Origin: Pestalotiopsis fici W106-1
Lineage: Eukaryota; Ascomycota; Sordariomycetes; Amphisphaeriales; Sporocadaceae
Length of the DNA: 64,000 bases
Reading direction: 5' to 3'
Assembly: GCF_000516985.1 (NCBI RefSeq)
Contig: NW_006917091.1
Span: 6,859,521-6,923,520, forward strand
In this document: positions 35,501 to 49,096 of the stretch, piece by piece
Position numbering within the stretch: position 1 is the first letter of the stretch
Layout of the letters: each line of letters begins with the position of its first letter
Translations under genes and position numbers: made by a program
The notes under the pieces: generated by a model
The model's input: only the letters and a program-made list of their open reading frames with translations
What the model was told of the DNA's origin: nothing
Databases searched by the model: none

Positions 35501-38500
35501 CGATTGATTTCATCCATGTTTTCATTATTGTTTTTGTTTCCCCTCATTGGCCAGCCATCATCACCATTGAAGACGTGCGACAAGTGAGCGACGGATTAAT
35601 GGAAAGATTATCAGCAGGTTCAGCTCGTCATTTGCTGCGCATATAGTGAATGTAATTACGTCTCCTCTGCTGCAACCTTGCATCTGGCGCATCTGTGCAC
35701 ATCTATGTACTGTATGCTTCGTGCTTGTGGGGTTTGGGATTATTACTCTCGCTACAATATACTGAAAGAGTGCAACTTGGGTAATCAAGAAACCATCTAC
35801 ACTAATAAAATGAATTGTCTTACTCAGGCCCCTAGTCACTCCCCAATATCACAATCATGTGCCTTATCGACGACTGTGTAGGTACATAGCTAATGATGCA
35901 CTATACAGCTCCATTGCATACCTCCAAAGGTCTAACTGGACACATCATCCCTAGTGTCACAGTAGAGCATTCAGGGCCCTGTGCAAATTAAAGGCTGTCT
36001 TTTCCATTTGGCCGTGCTTGTGCGCCTTTCATGTATCTTGCCCGTTATGGTCAAGGGCGAAAAACAAGCCATGGACTGCCAGGTGCTGGTGATTGGGTGG
36101 TGTAGGGCGACAGTGGAAGCAGGCAGGGCAGGATGATGGCGCTGACCTACCTGGCTTCCCGTAGTCGAAATGCGGTCATCTGGCAGCATACCATCCGGTC
36201 TCAAGCACAAGCTGCGCGTCTTATTCCCGTCGAGATGTGTGCAGCCGTCAGCCCGTCCAATACCAAGAGGCCAACCCATCTTCCCTTGCCCTTGCTCAAC
36301 CTACCATAGTTTGACCTTTTTGCGGTAGAGGTCTCCCCGGCTCGTAAGCCAGCCGGCGCCACTTCCTGCAACAACGTCGTCCTCGTCGCTCGACAGTTCA
36401 GCGACGAGGGCGGAGTGCGAGGGTGGGAAAAACAAAAAGAGTCGCCGGACTACCGGTCTTCCCACACAATCTAGTTCGCAATCCATAACCTTTCCGCCAA
36501 GGTGCGCTATGACGAAACATCAAGCACCTATCTAGGTATGAAGCGGTGCGCTTTCCAATTGAATGTGATAAAATGTATTGTCCAACTCACCGGTGAAGCT
36601 GCGATTGCATACATTCATTACCTAGACGTTCCTAGGCGCCCGGCGACGTCACTTGGAGTCCGCTATCATCAAGCACACACTCTGTTTGGATTTTTGAATT
36701 GCAACAATGTTTTCATGTTTGAAGAGAGGGCTTGCTTGGTCTTCAATTGGAAAAAAAAAAAAAAAAAAAGGAAAGGGTTTCCAGACTCAGGACAGGGTTT
36801 TAGTCAGAGGCGGTACAATAAAGTCTCAGCCCAATACCTCAAGGACCGGTCATATTTCATGTGCTCCAAGATCTTTCAATCTGTGTAGAAGAGTGGGAGA
36901 AAATACGACATATGATATTGGAGAATGCATTTCCAAATCAGCGCAGCAACAACTACGTCAGACTGTTTATGTTGCAAACAGCAACATATTTCCCGGAAGT
37001 GGCACCGCAACAAGAAGGACGATGAGCGGCTCAATAGGTAGGTATATCTATGCGGGCTGCGTGGATTTCGTCGTCATATGCAACGTTCGGTGTCCTTCCC
37101 CAACGCCTTGTCCGTTCTCGTACTGTTTAGCATTTTGGGGGGTGGTTGATGCGCCATTACTTGGGGTTTGCTACGTGAGGTATACATTACCTACATACCG
37201 CTACCGTGAATACTACCACATACATATATTGACGGAATTTGGTTTTAATTGACTGGCTACATTACACTCAATCTGTCTGGGTTCAACATCCTGTATGATG
37301 TCGACAATCAGAGCAACAACAATCATTCTCGTGTCCTACAGACATACACTTTAATCTACATCATTTCTTCAACAGGGTCCGCAGGCACATGCATGACATG
37401 AAAGTAATATCATATTTGCAGAATCCATCTGCGTGCATGCCATCACATAGCAGCCTCACATAATGTAAAATCAAGCAAACTGCTGGTCCATGGTTCCTCG
37501 TCCATGCCTCCTCTTCTCCTCCGGGCCTTGCCTTTGTCAAGCGACGACTAATCCGTCAAGGAAGAAACTATCCATATTAAGAAAATAGTGGCAATACATG
37601 TCATAGTTGCCATTTGAATTTGCAGATTGGATAATAAATAGATTCCATGTGCGTGAAAGCATCATACAGGAAGCCAAACCCTGGCATTCAGAGATGTTGG
37701 ATTGCTGATGCTGGCTAGTAGCCTTCCATGGAGCCTTCTTGGGTGACGGTGCCTTAGCCTGGGACACACACCAGAAGGTTGGTAACCTACGGGGAACTTT
37801 ACACTTTCTTACCCAGAGCAGAACTCCTCACAGTTGGGGCGGCTGCCCGCCCATTGCTAGTGGTCACATGTTCTACCATTGTTCCTTTCTCCCACTGTGC
37901 CATTTGAGTGGGTGACTGGTACCTAGTGGGCTCCTGTTCCCAAGCAAACTGCCCTAGCAGTTGGGGCAATTGGGGCAATTGGGCCTAAAAAGGTACGGTA
38001 AGTCAGGACCCAAAAAGCTCAGCACAGAGCACTTTGGCAATTGCTGCTGTTCAAAAGTACCTCTACTCAACGCTATGCCTACTAGCCGGTACCCACCCTT
38101 ACTCTCTACCGGACAGGGCTCCATTGAGACAAGGATTCTGACCCGTCATGTATCACCCGTGACGTAGCTGTCGAGGGGACAAGATCCAGTTGAAGGGGGG
38201 CATTGCTCATGGGCAGCACCTATCCCCATCCCGACGACCAGCAGGCGCACCGTGCAACAAAACCACGGCGTGGGATTGGTATTGTAGCTTGTTCTTTTCT
38301 GACGGGGACGAGTGATAATCTGGCATATATACACGACAGTCGAGAAAGAAAAGAAAAAGCTCATGGATACTTCAGAGATCGTCACTGGCCGTGGGTTGGG
38401 TAACGCAGCTCCAAGCCCAGACGGCTCAAACAAGGAAGGCAAGAACTGGTTAACCAAATTCCTAGTAAATTCCACCAACGTTTAAAAAAATAATAAAAAA

Positions 38501-40501
38501 ATTAAGAAATGACACTAGAACGCCAACGGTACTTTGTACGCAGGCGTAATCTACGGTCATGGTGCCCTTTCCTCCTTCGGACCCTGCATGAGAGACTTTC
38601 CTCTACCCTCGACTCCCGCATCAGTGGCGTCCGCTAACGGCAGCCTTAGGCGCACTGTTTTTTTTTTTCTTCCTCTTTCCTCCCTTCCTTTTTCCTCAAT
38701 CGCCCCCCTCTCCCTCCATCTCACTAAGAGAAATCGGGTCCACCGCCTGGTGGGGAAAGAAGAGACGCAGACGCCAGGTGACAGGGTATGGCATGCACAG
38801 TGATCGAGAGTGGATTCAAAAGGTTCAATGAGGTTAAAAAAAAAATGAAGAAAAAAAAAAGAGTGAGAGAAGCACAGTGATTTGAGTGAGCGACAGGGGA
38901 ATTCTCCGTCCCTGCTAGCTCTGAATGACAACCCCTACTTTTTGCACCAAAGATCCACTACACCACTACCACTGCAATCCACTCAGAGATACCCTGTTGG
39001 CTTCTCTTGTTTTGTCTTTTTCTGTCGAATTGGCTCATCTGTGTACGTACTGCGTACTGCAAGATGGAGTGCTTCAACTGTGTGTGCAGCGTATCAACTA
39101 ACTGGCATCCGGCATCCAGCGTGGCATCCCACATCGTTCACAGTCCGTCCGTCGAACGTACCCCTGTTCCCTCGTCCGCCGGTTCGTTTTTTTCTTTTCT
39201 TCATCCCTGTCCCTCTCTTCTTGGCCCTTTTACACAGTTGCTAGTTGGTGTCTCTGGCTGACTGGACAGAAATGGATGCTGGTAACCAAGCTATTCAGGT
39301 TAGACCCAGGACCCTGATGCCCTCCCCCCCCATTACCTAGTTGGTGTCATGTCCTTCCTACACTAGAAGCGGGTTGACAAGACTATGACTAGAAAGCAAA
39401 AGTTACGTAGTTACATGTTTACGTACCTACTTGGCACTCAAGCCCAGCAGCATCATAGGTTGCCCGCGTGGAATTCTTGTAAAGCCTGACCTGCCTCCTC
39501 GTCCCTCCAGCGGCATTCTTTTACAACCTCTTCCAAATATTTGTAAAACATACAACAACAAGAAGAAGAAAATACCCAAAACATAAAACATAACTGCAAC
39601 GACGACTACCCCGGGTAATAGAGACATTATTCACAATCAAAAACAAAAAGAGTGTCCTTGCCCGCCCCATCTATATACCCTCTCCACTACATATTCATCA
39701 GTTGCACGGAAGCACCGTCGCCTCGTTGCTATATTCTCCTAGTCCCGGGACTCGTCCAACCAAGTCACGCTTCCCCCAGATCTGGGACCACTGCTGATCT
39801 TTCTCCCTTTGGTCCTGAAGCGAGCCACCAAAAGAACTGCTCCACGGGCCTCTCTCTTTCACTGCCCAGCATCCAGCAAGCAGCTAAAACCGTTGCCGTT
39901 CAAATTGGACACCGTCTTTCCCAAATTTCAGCCCGGCTCGATCTGGTCATAACGCTACCCTCCCAAATAACTGTCACAACCCTGGAGACTTGGCTCCTCA
40001 GTACGGGATATTGAACTGTCGATCACTTCTCCTCGACATTCGTCACTGGGTACTGCGTGCTCAAGGGCCTTGTCTCCACCTGTCCCGCTGACTAGCAAGC
40101 GATAATAAGCTTCAGATGGTTTGGGGGTAAAGCAAAGTACCGACTGGCATCACCTTGTACCTCCCACTCATCCCATCTATATACGAAACCCCTGTTGCAT
40201 GAGTCTCTCCAGTCTCCTGCCAGACACACACTTAAGGCTCGCTGATCCCACCTCCACGAGTCGCTACTTGGATTCACTTCTACCATCGGATCTTCAAACA
40301 AAGTTCAGTCTGCGTCTACTATTTCTTGTGACACGACTATTCTGTTCCTTCTTCGGGTCTTCTACAGCTGATCAGCAAGAAAAACCAACGTTCAAACCGG
40401 GGACTTTATCTCATTGTTGCCATACTCTCGGTACCTACAACGGCCGGCCAGGAAGCTCAACTTCCTATTATTACTATACCTTCACATTCTTTTCGTCAAA
40501 G
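26517..40501. other. 14-kb gene-free region upstream of the flbC-like gene
   Basis: No open frame here is long and protein-like enough to support as a gene; the longest are 192 aa (31795), 181 aa (36707) and 161 aa (26520), and all are low-complexity or random in composition. Simple features seen include A15 at 29390, T12 at 31377, A19 at 36751, small hairpins at 28285-28307 and 28441-28462, a 12-bp palindrome at 30550-30561 and many CT-rich tracts. The part from about 38.5 kb is probably promoter and leader of the zinc-finger gene. Small spliced or noncoding transcripts cannot be excluded. Confidence 0.55.
36751..36769. repeat. Homopolymer of 19 A
   Basis: An uninterrupted run of 19 A on the plus strand, within otherwise mixed sequence in the gene-free region. 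Confidence 0.9.
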
Positions 40502-41768
40502 ATGACAATGACATTGGATCACCAACCACAACGATACGGCGCCTTGCACTTTGACCACATGTCTTCCTACCACACCCCAAGCTTCTCCAACCCGTGGGCC
40601 TCGGCCTCGTCGCCGCCCAACCCCAGCCAGGGCATGTATCAACAGCCACTCAGCGGTCTCGATATTCTTGCAAAGCAGCACCCAAGCAGGACAAGCGCAC
40701 CGAGCAGCTCAATGGCTTCGTTCGGCAGCATCCCGGTGACTGCAGCATCAGCAGGTAGCACTCTCATGGCCGACGTCTATGGACAACAAGACTTACTCAA
40801 TATGCCACAAGATCTTCTAAGCCTCAACCGCTTGCAAACAACATCGGCCGCCTACGGCGAGCCCGCATATGCCACCACGAGCGCACCCTCAGTACACTCG
40901 ACGTACGCCGCCTCGCCTCCATCCTTTGACCACGGCGGTCTTCCTGGTTACGCTGCTGCACCAGTCCGGTCCACCTTTGCCTTGGCTCCGGAGGCCGACC
41001 ACAGAAGGTATTCCCAATCATCCGTTCCTTCATCAGTATCCTCGTCCGACTTTGGTACCGACGACGGCCTACACTCTTCCAGGAACTCGGTAGTTGACTT
41101 CAATCATAGAGGAATCCCACAGGATGATCGCCGCAGTTTCGCAGATGCTCTCGACGCCGGACACGGTATGCTCGCCATGAGCCAAGAGACTCCCAGGGCC
41201 ATCTACCCACCTGCCAACCGGGGACGGGGATCCGCAGACTCGTATGGCTTCCCTTCGGCACACTCGACCAGCTCTTCCATCTCCTCGGCCAGCAACTATG
41301 GTAGCGGCAGCTACTACGGAGGATCCATCGACTCGTCCGTTAGCGATTACTCCACCGCGGGCTCCGACATTGAATCGGTCACCTCGAGGACCCTGCCCCG
41401 GCCGAACAACTTGATGACCCAGCCGCCACCGGCGCCCCAGTCGATGATGGGCCAGTTCAGCTCAAAGGTGTCGTCGAGCACGCAAAAGAAGCACAAGTGC
41501 AAGGTTTGCGACAAGCGCTTCACCAGACCTAGCTCTTTGCAAACACACATGTATAGCCACACTGGTGAGAAGCGTAAGTGGTTGATTGCTCGGATATCTG
41601 CGCTAGTCCTATTTGTACTAACACCCCACCTCAGCTTTCTCGTGCGAGGTCGAAGGCTGCGGAAGACATTTCTCCGTTGTGTCCAACCTGCGAAGACATA
41701 GAAAAGTTCACAAGAACGACGCCAAGTCGGATGCTGGCTCCGAGGATCACCACGACGAGTCGGACTAG
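40502..41768 (+). CDS. flbC: C2H2 zinc-finger regulator, FlbC-like, 401 aa
   Basis: Probable transcription factor of the FlbC type, which in Aspergillus activates brlA and promotes conidiation. Exons are 40502-41573 and 41635-41768, with a 61-nt GTAAGT...CTCAG intron that interrupts the linker between the two fingers (TGEK/PFSC). Finger 1 uses C333, C336, H349 and H353 (KCKVCDKRF, RPSSLQTHMYSH). Finger 2 uses C361, C366, H379 and H383 (CEVEGCGRHF, NLRRHRKVH). The first 330 residues are rich in Ser, Pro, Gln and Tyr and look like an activation region. The frame stays open upstream to 40121, but that part reads like leader; the start MTMTLDHQ at 40502 is preferred because the sequence turns protein-like there. 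The FlbC name rests on the finger sequence from memory; C2H2 identity is certain. Confidence 0.85.
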
Positions 41769-44700
41769 GTCAATTCACCTGAGAGCTGACTGGCCTTTAC
41801 TCCACGACATGTATTGGTTTTTGTTTCCCACGTGTTTTTACCATTTACACCTGCATCGATACCTCGAAAGTTACACCGCTTTGCCTCAAAACACCATTTA
41901 GACAAGGCAAGCATGGAAGAACTCCAAAAAAAGTTTTCCACTTGGGATGCGGTTACGATCGCTTCATGAATCAATCATGATGCGTCGCACCTAGCCGCAA
42001 TGTCATTTATTTTTTTCCACCACCAAAAGTGTGGATCTTCACGGCAATTTCATGAAGAGCGCCAAGGGTAGCGTCGGTGCTTATAGATATGGTGTCGAGC
42101 GGATTCGTTTCCTGGGGACGCACTTTTTCACGTCTCTCGCTCGCGGATATTTGGGTCATGGGGTTCACACATATTTCGAGGATTGGTTGTATCTCAATTC
42201 GATACCCCTCGTACGGCGTTCAAGGGATTTTTTTTTTCATGGGGAAACTTTTAGGGTCGTCACCAGCCTGGGGTGTGCTGGTGGAGATGGGGTATGTTTT
42301 GCTTTCGTTTATTATTTTCGACGGTCACACTACTACTACTGGAGCGAACATGGACATGCTGCAACTCTCATGGGTAAAGGCGTTCGCACAGAGCAGAGGA
42401 AGAGGAAAGGATTGGAATGATGATCACTGTACAATTAGCTGCACGTATGTTGCGTTGCATATACCCTGTTGTAAGGGCAGAGCACTTTTCTCGCTCGCAA
42501 GAAGACGGATCTGGAAAAGACGGCGGTCGCGTGATAGGGAAAGCTTACACTCGCTTACTGCCTTGTAATTTAATGGAAGAGAAAGATCTTGAAACCGTCC
42601 TTCGCTTGTTCACATCACCTGTTCACCCAGTATTGCAAAAGCCTGTCGATCATGAACACTTGCTCGGCGCTCAATGGACAAGCTGTTTACTGTACACGGC
42701 TCATATATGGGATCGGCATAATCATCCCTACCTCTGAAGACGGGGCCGGGTTCGAACCGAACCTCGCTTTGCGCAAGAGCGGTTCTTTCTACCCAATCAC
42801 ATGTACAGATATGGACGAACCATCTGGAGATGGGACAGCGCGGGGTTGGCGACTATGGCAGTAGCAATAACAATTCCGTAGCGTGCTTAGGGTCATCTCA
42901 AATTGCAACCAACATCCATCCATCTGCTACATTACCTAGGACTAAGACAACAGACTAGCATTGGACACTGGACACGGGGCAATGCCAGAGTATACCAAAC
43001 CCACTGAAGGGGGCGAAAAACACTACATAGTACACACCAGCCAGCGCTTCCAATACGATAAGGCGCCTACAGGGTGCACGAACTTTTCTAAACCTGTCCC
43101 ATAGTATGCCACATATGCGCAGTCAGCAGGGCTCAGCTCAGCTGTATGTATTGTAACATGATGAAAGGGAACCAATTGGGCAGCAAAAAGAGAAAGAAGG
43201 AAAAAACGACGAAAGAGAAGAAGACGTAACCAGCCAAACCAAGCCAAACCCGATATTGGGAAGCACTTCGGACCGAAACGGAAATAGATCGTCAATACAA
43301 AGTAGTGATGATAGTAAGAAACTCACAAGAATTATACACCCGAGTCACACACCTTGAACAATGGAGATAGATGGAGGAAAAGTACACCACACACAAATAG
43401 GGGTCCCCGCTAAGAAGCAGAGGAACCGCCCCCGGCTCCGCCCTGTGGAAAACCCAAGGTGAGCGTGTTTCATGTTCTGTACGTACTAAGTATTCTCCCA
43501 CCCTCCCTACAGGTGCTCAAGCTCTCTTCCATCATCGTATCCAGGCTATTCCATACTTGGTATATAGCATATGCAATTGTGGATGTTATACTTTCTCTTT
43601 CTCTTGTTTCTCTCTACTATAGCGGTAAGCGTATGCGAAAACCCTGGGGCTTTCATACACACAAAGACCTAACACACTGCGTTGGGTTACCAGCAGGTCC
43701 GTCCCTTCCCCATACACTACTACGTACACAGAAAAAAGTTGCGCGCGCATGTTGCGGATTCGCAATTGTAATAGCTGGGGGACGCTTTCTCCATTCTACC
43801 ACTACCGAAGACGCTGTTGCACGTGGTCTGTTAGTTGGGCATTCGCAAAGTGCGAATGACATGCACAAACTACTCCTCACACCATGGCCTTTTTCGTACC
43901 TATAGCGAGTGGTACCGTAACAGATTGCCTCGTTCTTTGGACTAGATGAGAAAGTATCATCGCTCCCCCGCTGGTGGTGATTTTCCAGCTTCTTACTCAT
44001 CCGGCTCATGCCGCATTATAACTGTTTCTCTCTGTCTACAAGGAGTCTCTCATTCCGCAGTTTTTTAAGCCATAAGACGAACTCTGCGCCAAACGGCGTC
44101 AAGGATTGGGGGTGAGTGGTGGGCAGGGGGCCCTAATCATGAAGGGCTGACCAACCGTATCGCAACTTATTTTGATGTTCAGTTGCTTGAATCAAGCAAG
44201 CGTGGCAGTGTGACTTTTTTTTTTTTTTTGCCTTCCCTTGCCCTACCTCTTGATTCCTTCCCCGGGGGAGGCAAAGACAAGGGGAGGAGGGGAGGGGGCG
44301 TTTAGCACTTTTTGGTTGTTGTTCGCGCGTGAAGATAGCGGCCCAGTGTCTTTGAGTGTCATGGCCTTTTTTCGGTTTCTTCAAAGGTATAAGCCAATGT
44401 CTTGAGTCGCGGAAGCGTACCTATTGGTTCACGGAAAAGAATCCTTGACGCTACTAGCCTGACTAGTAATGCAGGCTGCTACTGTAACTCACTGACCCCC
44501 ATCCCATCATCGGCTCTCTCTCCTTCGCATCGCAACCTTGACACCCTTTCTCTCTCTCATCGGTTCCAATGTCATGCCCAATACAGTAATCATTACCAAC
44601 GAAACATGTGAGACCGAGACTAGGAAAAGAGGGAGAGAGACAAGAGAGAACCCTGGCACCCCCGGTTTCTTGCTCTTCCCTGCTAGCACGTGACTAACCC

Positions 44701-45651
44701 ACCAGCCAACGGGATACTCTGGAGAAGGCTCCGTGAAGCCAGAAAGGCGAGGGGGCCTAGCTGGAGGCGAGGTACTTTGTCTACTTGCGCTTGCGACCAT
44801 CAATGGTATTGATTGGCTTTTACGAGTGGAAAGCCCAGCGCAACACATGGCCCTCAGGGTTCTTGTTTCTCTCTTGATAAGAAGGTACGTGTAAGTAGTA
44901 CCATTGGGGGAAAATGGATAGCGAAATAGTCATGTTTAAATTCCATGTTACCTACTGTACAGAAACGGAGGTGGCAGTGTTCTTGGGCATCCATGTCGGC
45001 GTGTTTCTGGTAAAACCCATCCCCCAATCCGTATAAAACTGCTGCCTATCATGATCCCTGAAACTGCCCTTTACCAAAAGCTAGGAGAGCTGTAAAAGCT
45101 CGTCATCATCGAGTATATACGCGCGTCTACAGAAGGTGAGAAAACCAATAGAAAAATGCTCAAGACTCTTTATCCACCCCTTTTCTTCTTCTCACCCTGT
45201 CCCCATTCTCCTCTCTCTCCTCAATGGGACTGTGGTTCTCGAAAGCATCGGGTCCTCCGATCAAGGGATGACCGTCTAAACATGGCGGAATAGCCCCCGA
45301 GGTGCTGCAGTCTGCAGTATACATGCACCCGCAGATGAATACAAGGAGAAAACCTGCAGGCGGAGCGGGGTGGAGCCACCCCAGGGCGAAGGATTATACT
45401 GTGTAAGACTTTCAACTGCCCCAATTGTGCGTGCGGCGCGGTGCGGTCGCGGGTCGGTGCTTTTCATGTCAGAAGAAAAGAAGAGATGAAAAATGTCGGC
45501 ACTTGTGTTTCTGGCACCACATAAATCCAAAGCGCTTTTTTGGCCTTGTGTGAGATGATCTGATAAGACAATCCATTGCCTGTGTACAGTAAAGTACGGT
45601 GTCCCCATTTACATTACCACATCCCTCATTCCACCTCCTCCCCATTAAGCC

Positions 45652-45677
<26 letters not shown>
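45652..45677. repeat. Homopolymer of 26 A
   Basis: An uninterrupted run of 26 A on the plus strand. Confidence 0.9.
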
Positions 45678-45682
<5 letters not shown>

Positions 45683-48600
45683 ACTCTGTACACAATACAA
45701 GGGTAGGAGTACCTTATCCAGCATACCGGTGCGCTCCAGTTCTTTGGCAAAAAACCGTTTTGGATTTTCTTATTCATGGGGGAGAGAAGTAGGACCAGAA
45801 CCGTTAATGATTGTCGCTCTTGGTCAAAAAGCTTATTTGGCCTTCCTTCGATTCTTCTCTCTCTCTCGCAATTCTCTTACCCAAGGTAAGGATGACAGCT
45901 GTTGCTGTCAATCTGACATGCATCTATATCCAGTTTGTAAAGAAAAATCCTCGTTGAAACGGGACGGGATTTTTCAGACCAATCCCAGGAATCTTGCATG
46001 TCACCATGTTTCCTTCTTCATCCTTCTCCTCCTTCTTTTTCCTTTGTTCCACCTTCTATCCGGCTCCCGCTTCCCAAAAGCCAAGGAGAGTGAACCAACC
46101 TGCCCAACCCCCGTTTTAGAAACGGGAACACAGCCCGATCCCGATGACGACACGGCAGGACCCCATCCACCCCCAAGGAAGACTGAAAAAGGAAGAAAGG
46201 GTATTGCAATGACGTCGCTTTGCGGCGCGCAAAAATAAAATAAAACACGACACCATGTAATTGGGTGTGGTTTCAATTGGGCGCTTGTATGGGATTCGTA
46301 AGTTTCCTGTGTGTTATTTTACTTTAAACTGTTCTTTATTTCCCTCAAACCCACCACGATAAAAAACAAGAAAAAAAAGCCCACCAAAATGCGGGTAGCT
46401 GACCAGGGATATGGGAGTGGGAAAAAGAAGGAGACTGTGATTTTGGAGTGACTTTCAACTCTACTGTGTAGTATATACATACCGTGTTTATGGGGTAGGG
46501 AAAAAAGGAAATGGTTCGTGCTTTTCCACCGCTTGCAAATGTACGTATGGATTTCTGCTCTGGTGTTTCTTTTATGGCGCTCCCGAGATCTTCAGGGTCC
46601 TCCCTCTCTGACGCATGGCCCGGGGTGTGGTCATCGAAAGTTTTGACGGGACAGGGGGACCCTCCAATACTTGAAGGTTTTTTGTACACACATGATTGGG
46701 ACAAGACGTAAACGCGCAGAGGAGGAGAAAAAAAAGAACTCGAAACCGCGTCACAGGATTAGCCATGGCAATTGGCTCGTTACCCTATTCTGGCTGGGTT
46801 TGGTAAACATTACCACCCAAAATCCAAAATCCACAGTATGGATACATTTTCCCATGTTCCCTTGCGTTTGAAACGGCGGGATGGAAGCAGTCCGGTGACG
46901 ACTGTGGCAGTCTTGTTTTGCCACACATCAAGCATCGTCAAAGACCCGATGGATATACCTATGGTAAGGCTGTTTATGTGAGGGTATCCCATATGAAGTA
47001 TTCGTAATTAAGTTGCATCAGCCTGGGCGCCACGGCATCCCGTGATGGGTTACAGCAGAGCACAAGAGCTGCCTCCTTGTGTTGCTAGGTTGCTTGGGCG
47101 CGGGGGCGCACACGTTCACGGTAATCATATCCTCTTGGTGGACTGGGATTGGATTGAATTGATTTGGGAGGATATCATGGGGGGACGTTTGAATGGACAT
47201 GGGCATTTCATCCCCGGCGGCCGCTGACTTTGACCCTGTACAACAAATCCGACCGACGAAATAAAGGTTGGCAAGGTATGACGCTATCATAGTGCTCTGT
47301 GCGTCACAACCCGGGCGGTTGAAGGTATTGAAAGAGTTTCAATGCCTTGCCATCTGAATTTGATATTGGTACCCTTTATAATTTAGTCGCTTGGTTGAAA
47401 CGGTTTCAAGAGGTCCGATCTGCTGCGACTCTATATTATGAGCGATGCGAAATGCAAACCCTCAGCCACGCGGAGCCGACGTTTTGAAGGTCTCAGAAGA
47501 TCCTTTTGAATTTCGCTTCTCTCATTTCACTTTCCAAGGCAAAGAAAGTACGATAAGAAGCATGGCAGTGGATCAAGCTGTCTACCTACTCTATGCGCCA
47601 AATGAAATAACCCTCAAGTTGCTTGGACTGCCGGCTGGTCGAGCAGCAGCAGCATGAGCAAAAGACTGTCTCCTCTTTGCTGGTGGATTTTTTGATACGA
47701 TCAATGCGATGCTGGGAGAGTTGCGATCGAGTGTGAGTATGAAATCGACGTCATTCTGCATTCAAGCTTGCAGGCATGTTCTCATAACTCCACCATGGAG
47801 AGACTCCTATTGGTCACTGGGAAGGCAAGCCTAGTGGACCCAAAGCAGGGGTGCTGTCGAACCCTTGAAAGTACACAGTCACTTGAGTACCCACTTCTTC
47901 TGATGCCGGGATTGGACCGTATGCACGATCCCTGGATTTCCTTTTAGGCCTGATCAAGCCCTTTACAATTACCATGTACCTCGACTTCTTCTGCTGACCG
48001 AACAAAACAACATGCAGGGAGGCCTGTCCTATCTGGCATTGCCCAGGGCCCGGGGAAGCTGTCAGCTGTCCACTATTCCGTTTGTTTGTCTGTGTCTGTC
48101 TGCCCATCAGGGGACTGCACACGCACACTACATAGTATGTACTGTGTAGGCAGTCCCGCGGGCGGAATTTGTCAACATGCTTTTCTACAGCAGTTGACCG
48201 CACCCTGTTTAGGCATTGAGCCTGGGGTTAGGGGGGTAGGCACGGCAAGAAGTTCAAATTCATACTGTACGATACACACCATTTGAGTATACACTCGCTC
48301 TGTCTGCTGCAATTCTGCTCTGTTGCTCGTCACTCTCTCTTCCAATGGCTGGCGGAATCGGACTCCGAACGTTGAACGCCGAGGACCTACAGTGTGTCTC
48401 ATGCACCTCCAAGCCTTTCCCCTCCTTTGGCTGACAACCATTCCACGCAGCATGTCATGTCCTAATTTACAAAACGGCCATCATTATCATCTCTTTTCTT
48501 TGGGTGCCATTGTATTTTTGCAGCGCTTAAGGAGGCTATGCAATGCTCCATAGCTCCGTTAATTTCAGGTTCTCTTGGTCTGAAATGTCCATACTCTAGA

Positions 48601-49058
48601 TTTTGCCAGCCTAGTATAATTCACATTGACTCGAGTCGGTGACGTGCCCAACAAGGTGATTCGTCGTCAGGGAAAGAGGAAAAAGCACTGCTCGTCAGTT
48701 CCAATCATCCATCTACTCTGTACATACGATCATGCCGCAAAAGGACCCTGGGCGCATATGACGGCGTCGCATGGCTTGATATGCCTGCCCGCCACCAGAG
48801 AGGAGAGAAAGGGTTGAGTAGCATTGAGAAAACCGGTTTCTCATTAAGTGTCTTCAGCCTACCAGCAAAGCCAATCGCAGATATGGGCTTTGCACCCAAA
48901 TGCCATCCCGTCAGCATATGGGAATTTCAACTGGCCTGTCCGCGTCGGCGTTACAGACGGGCTTGGGGGGGAGAGAGTAACCTACCTACCTCTGAAACCA
49001 GATTGATTGCCACTATTAATTCCATATACCATTTACTATACCCCTCACAAACCCCAAG

Positions 49059-49096
<38 letters not shown>
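49059..49096. repeat. CAAT tetranucleotide microsatellite, nine units
   Basis: Nine CAAT units plus CA, perfect. There are no spacers, so it is not a CRISPR array. Confidence 0.95.

Noticed and set aside
40121..40501. In-frame upstream extension of the flbC-like gene
   Set aside because: It is open, but composition and words match the pyrimidine-rich leader, and the typical protein start is MTMTLDHQ at 40502.
42077..42568. 163-codon open frame after the flbC-like gene
   Set aside because: It overlaps another open frame (42031-42420), has no motif, and lies in the expected 3' UTR and flank.
42737..42800. T-arm-like GGTTCGAACCC on the minus strand
   Set aside because: The B-box word is present, but no pairing T stem, A box or acceptor stem fits around it.
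45576..46238. 220-codon open frame
   Set aside because: It runs through the A26 homopolymer as poly-Lys and is otherwise random in composition with no family feature.
49059..49096. Regular repeat array considered as CRISPR
   Set aside because: It is a continuous tetranucleotide microsatellite without spacers, in a eukaryotic genome.
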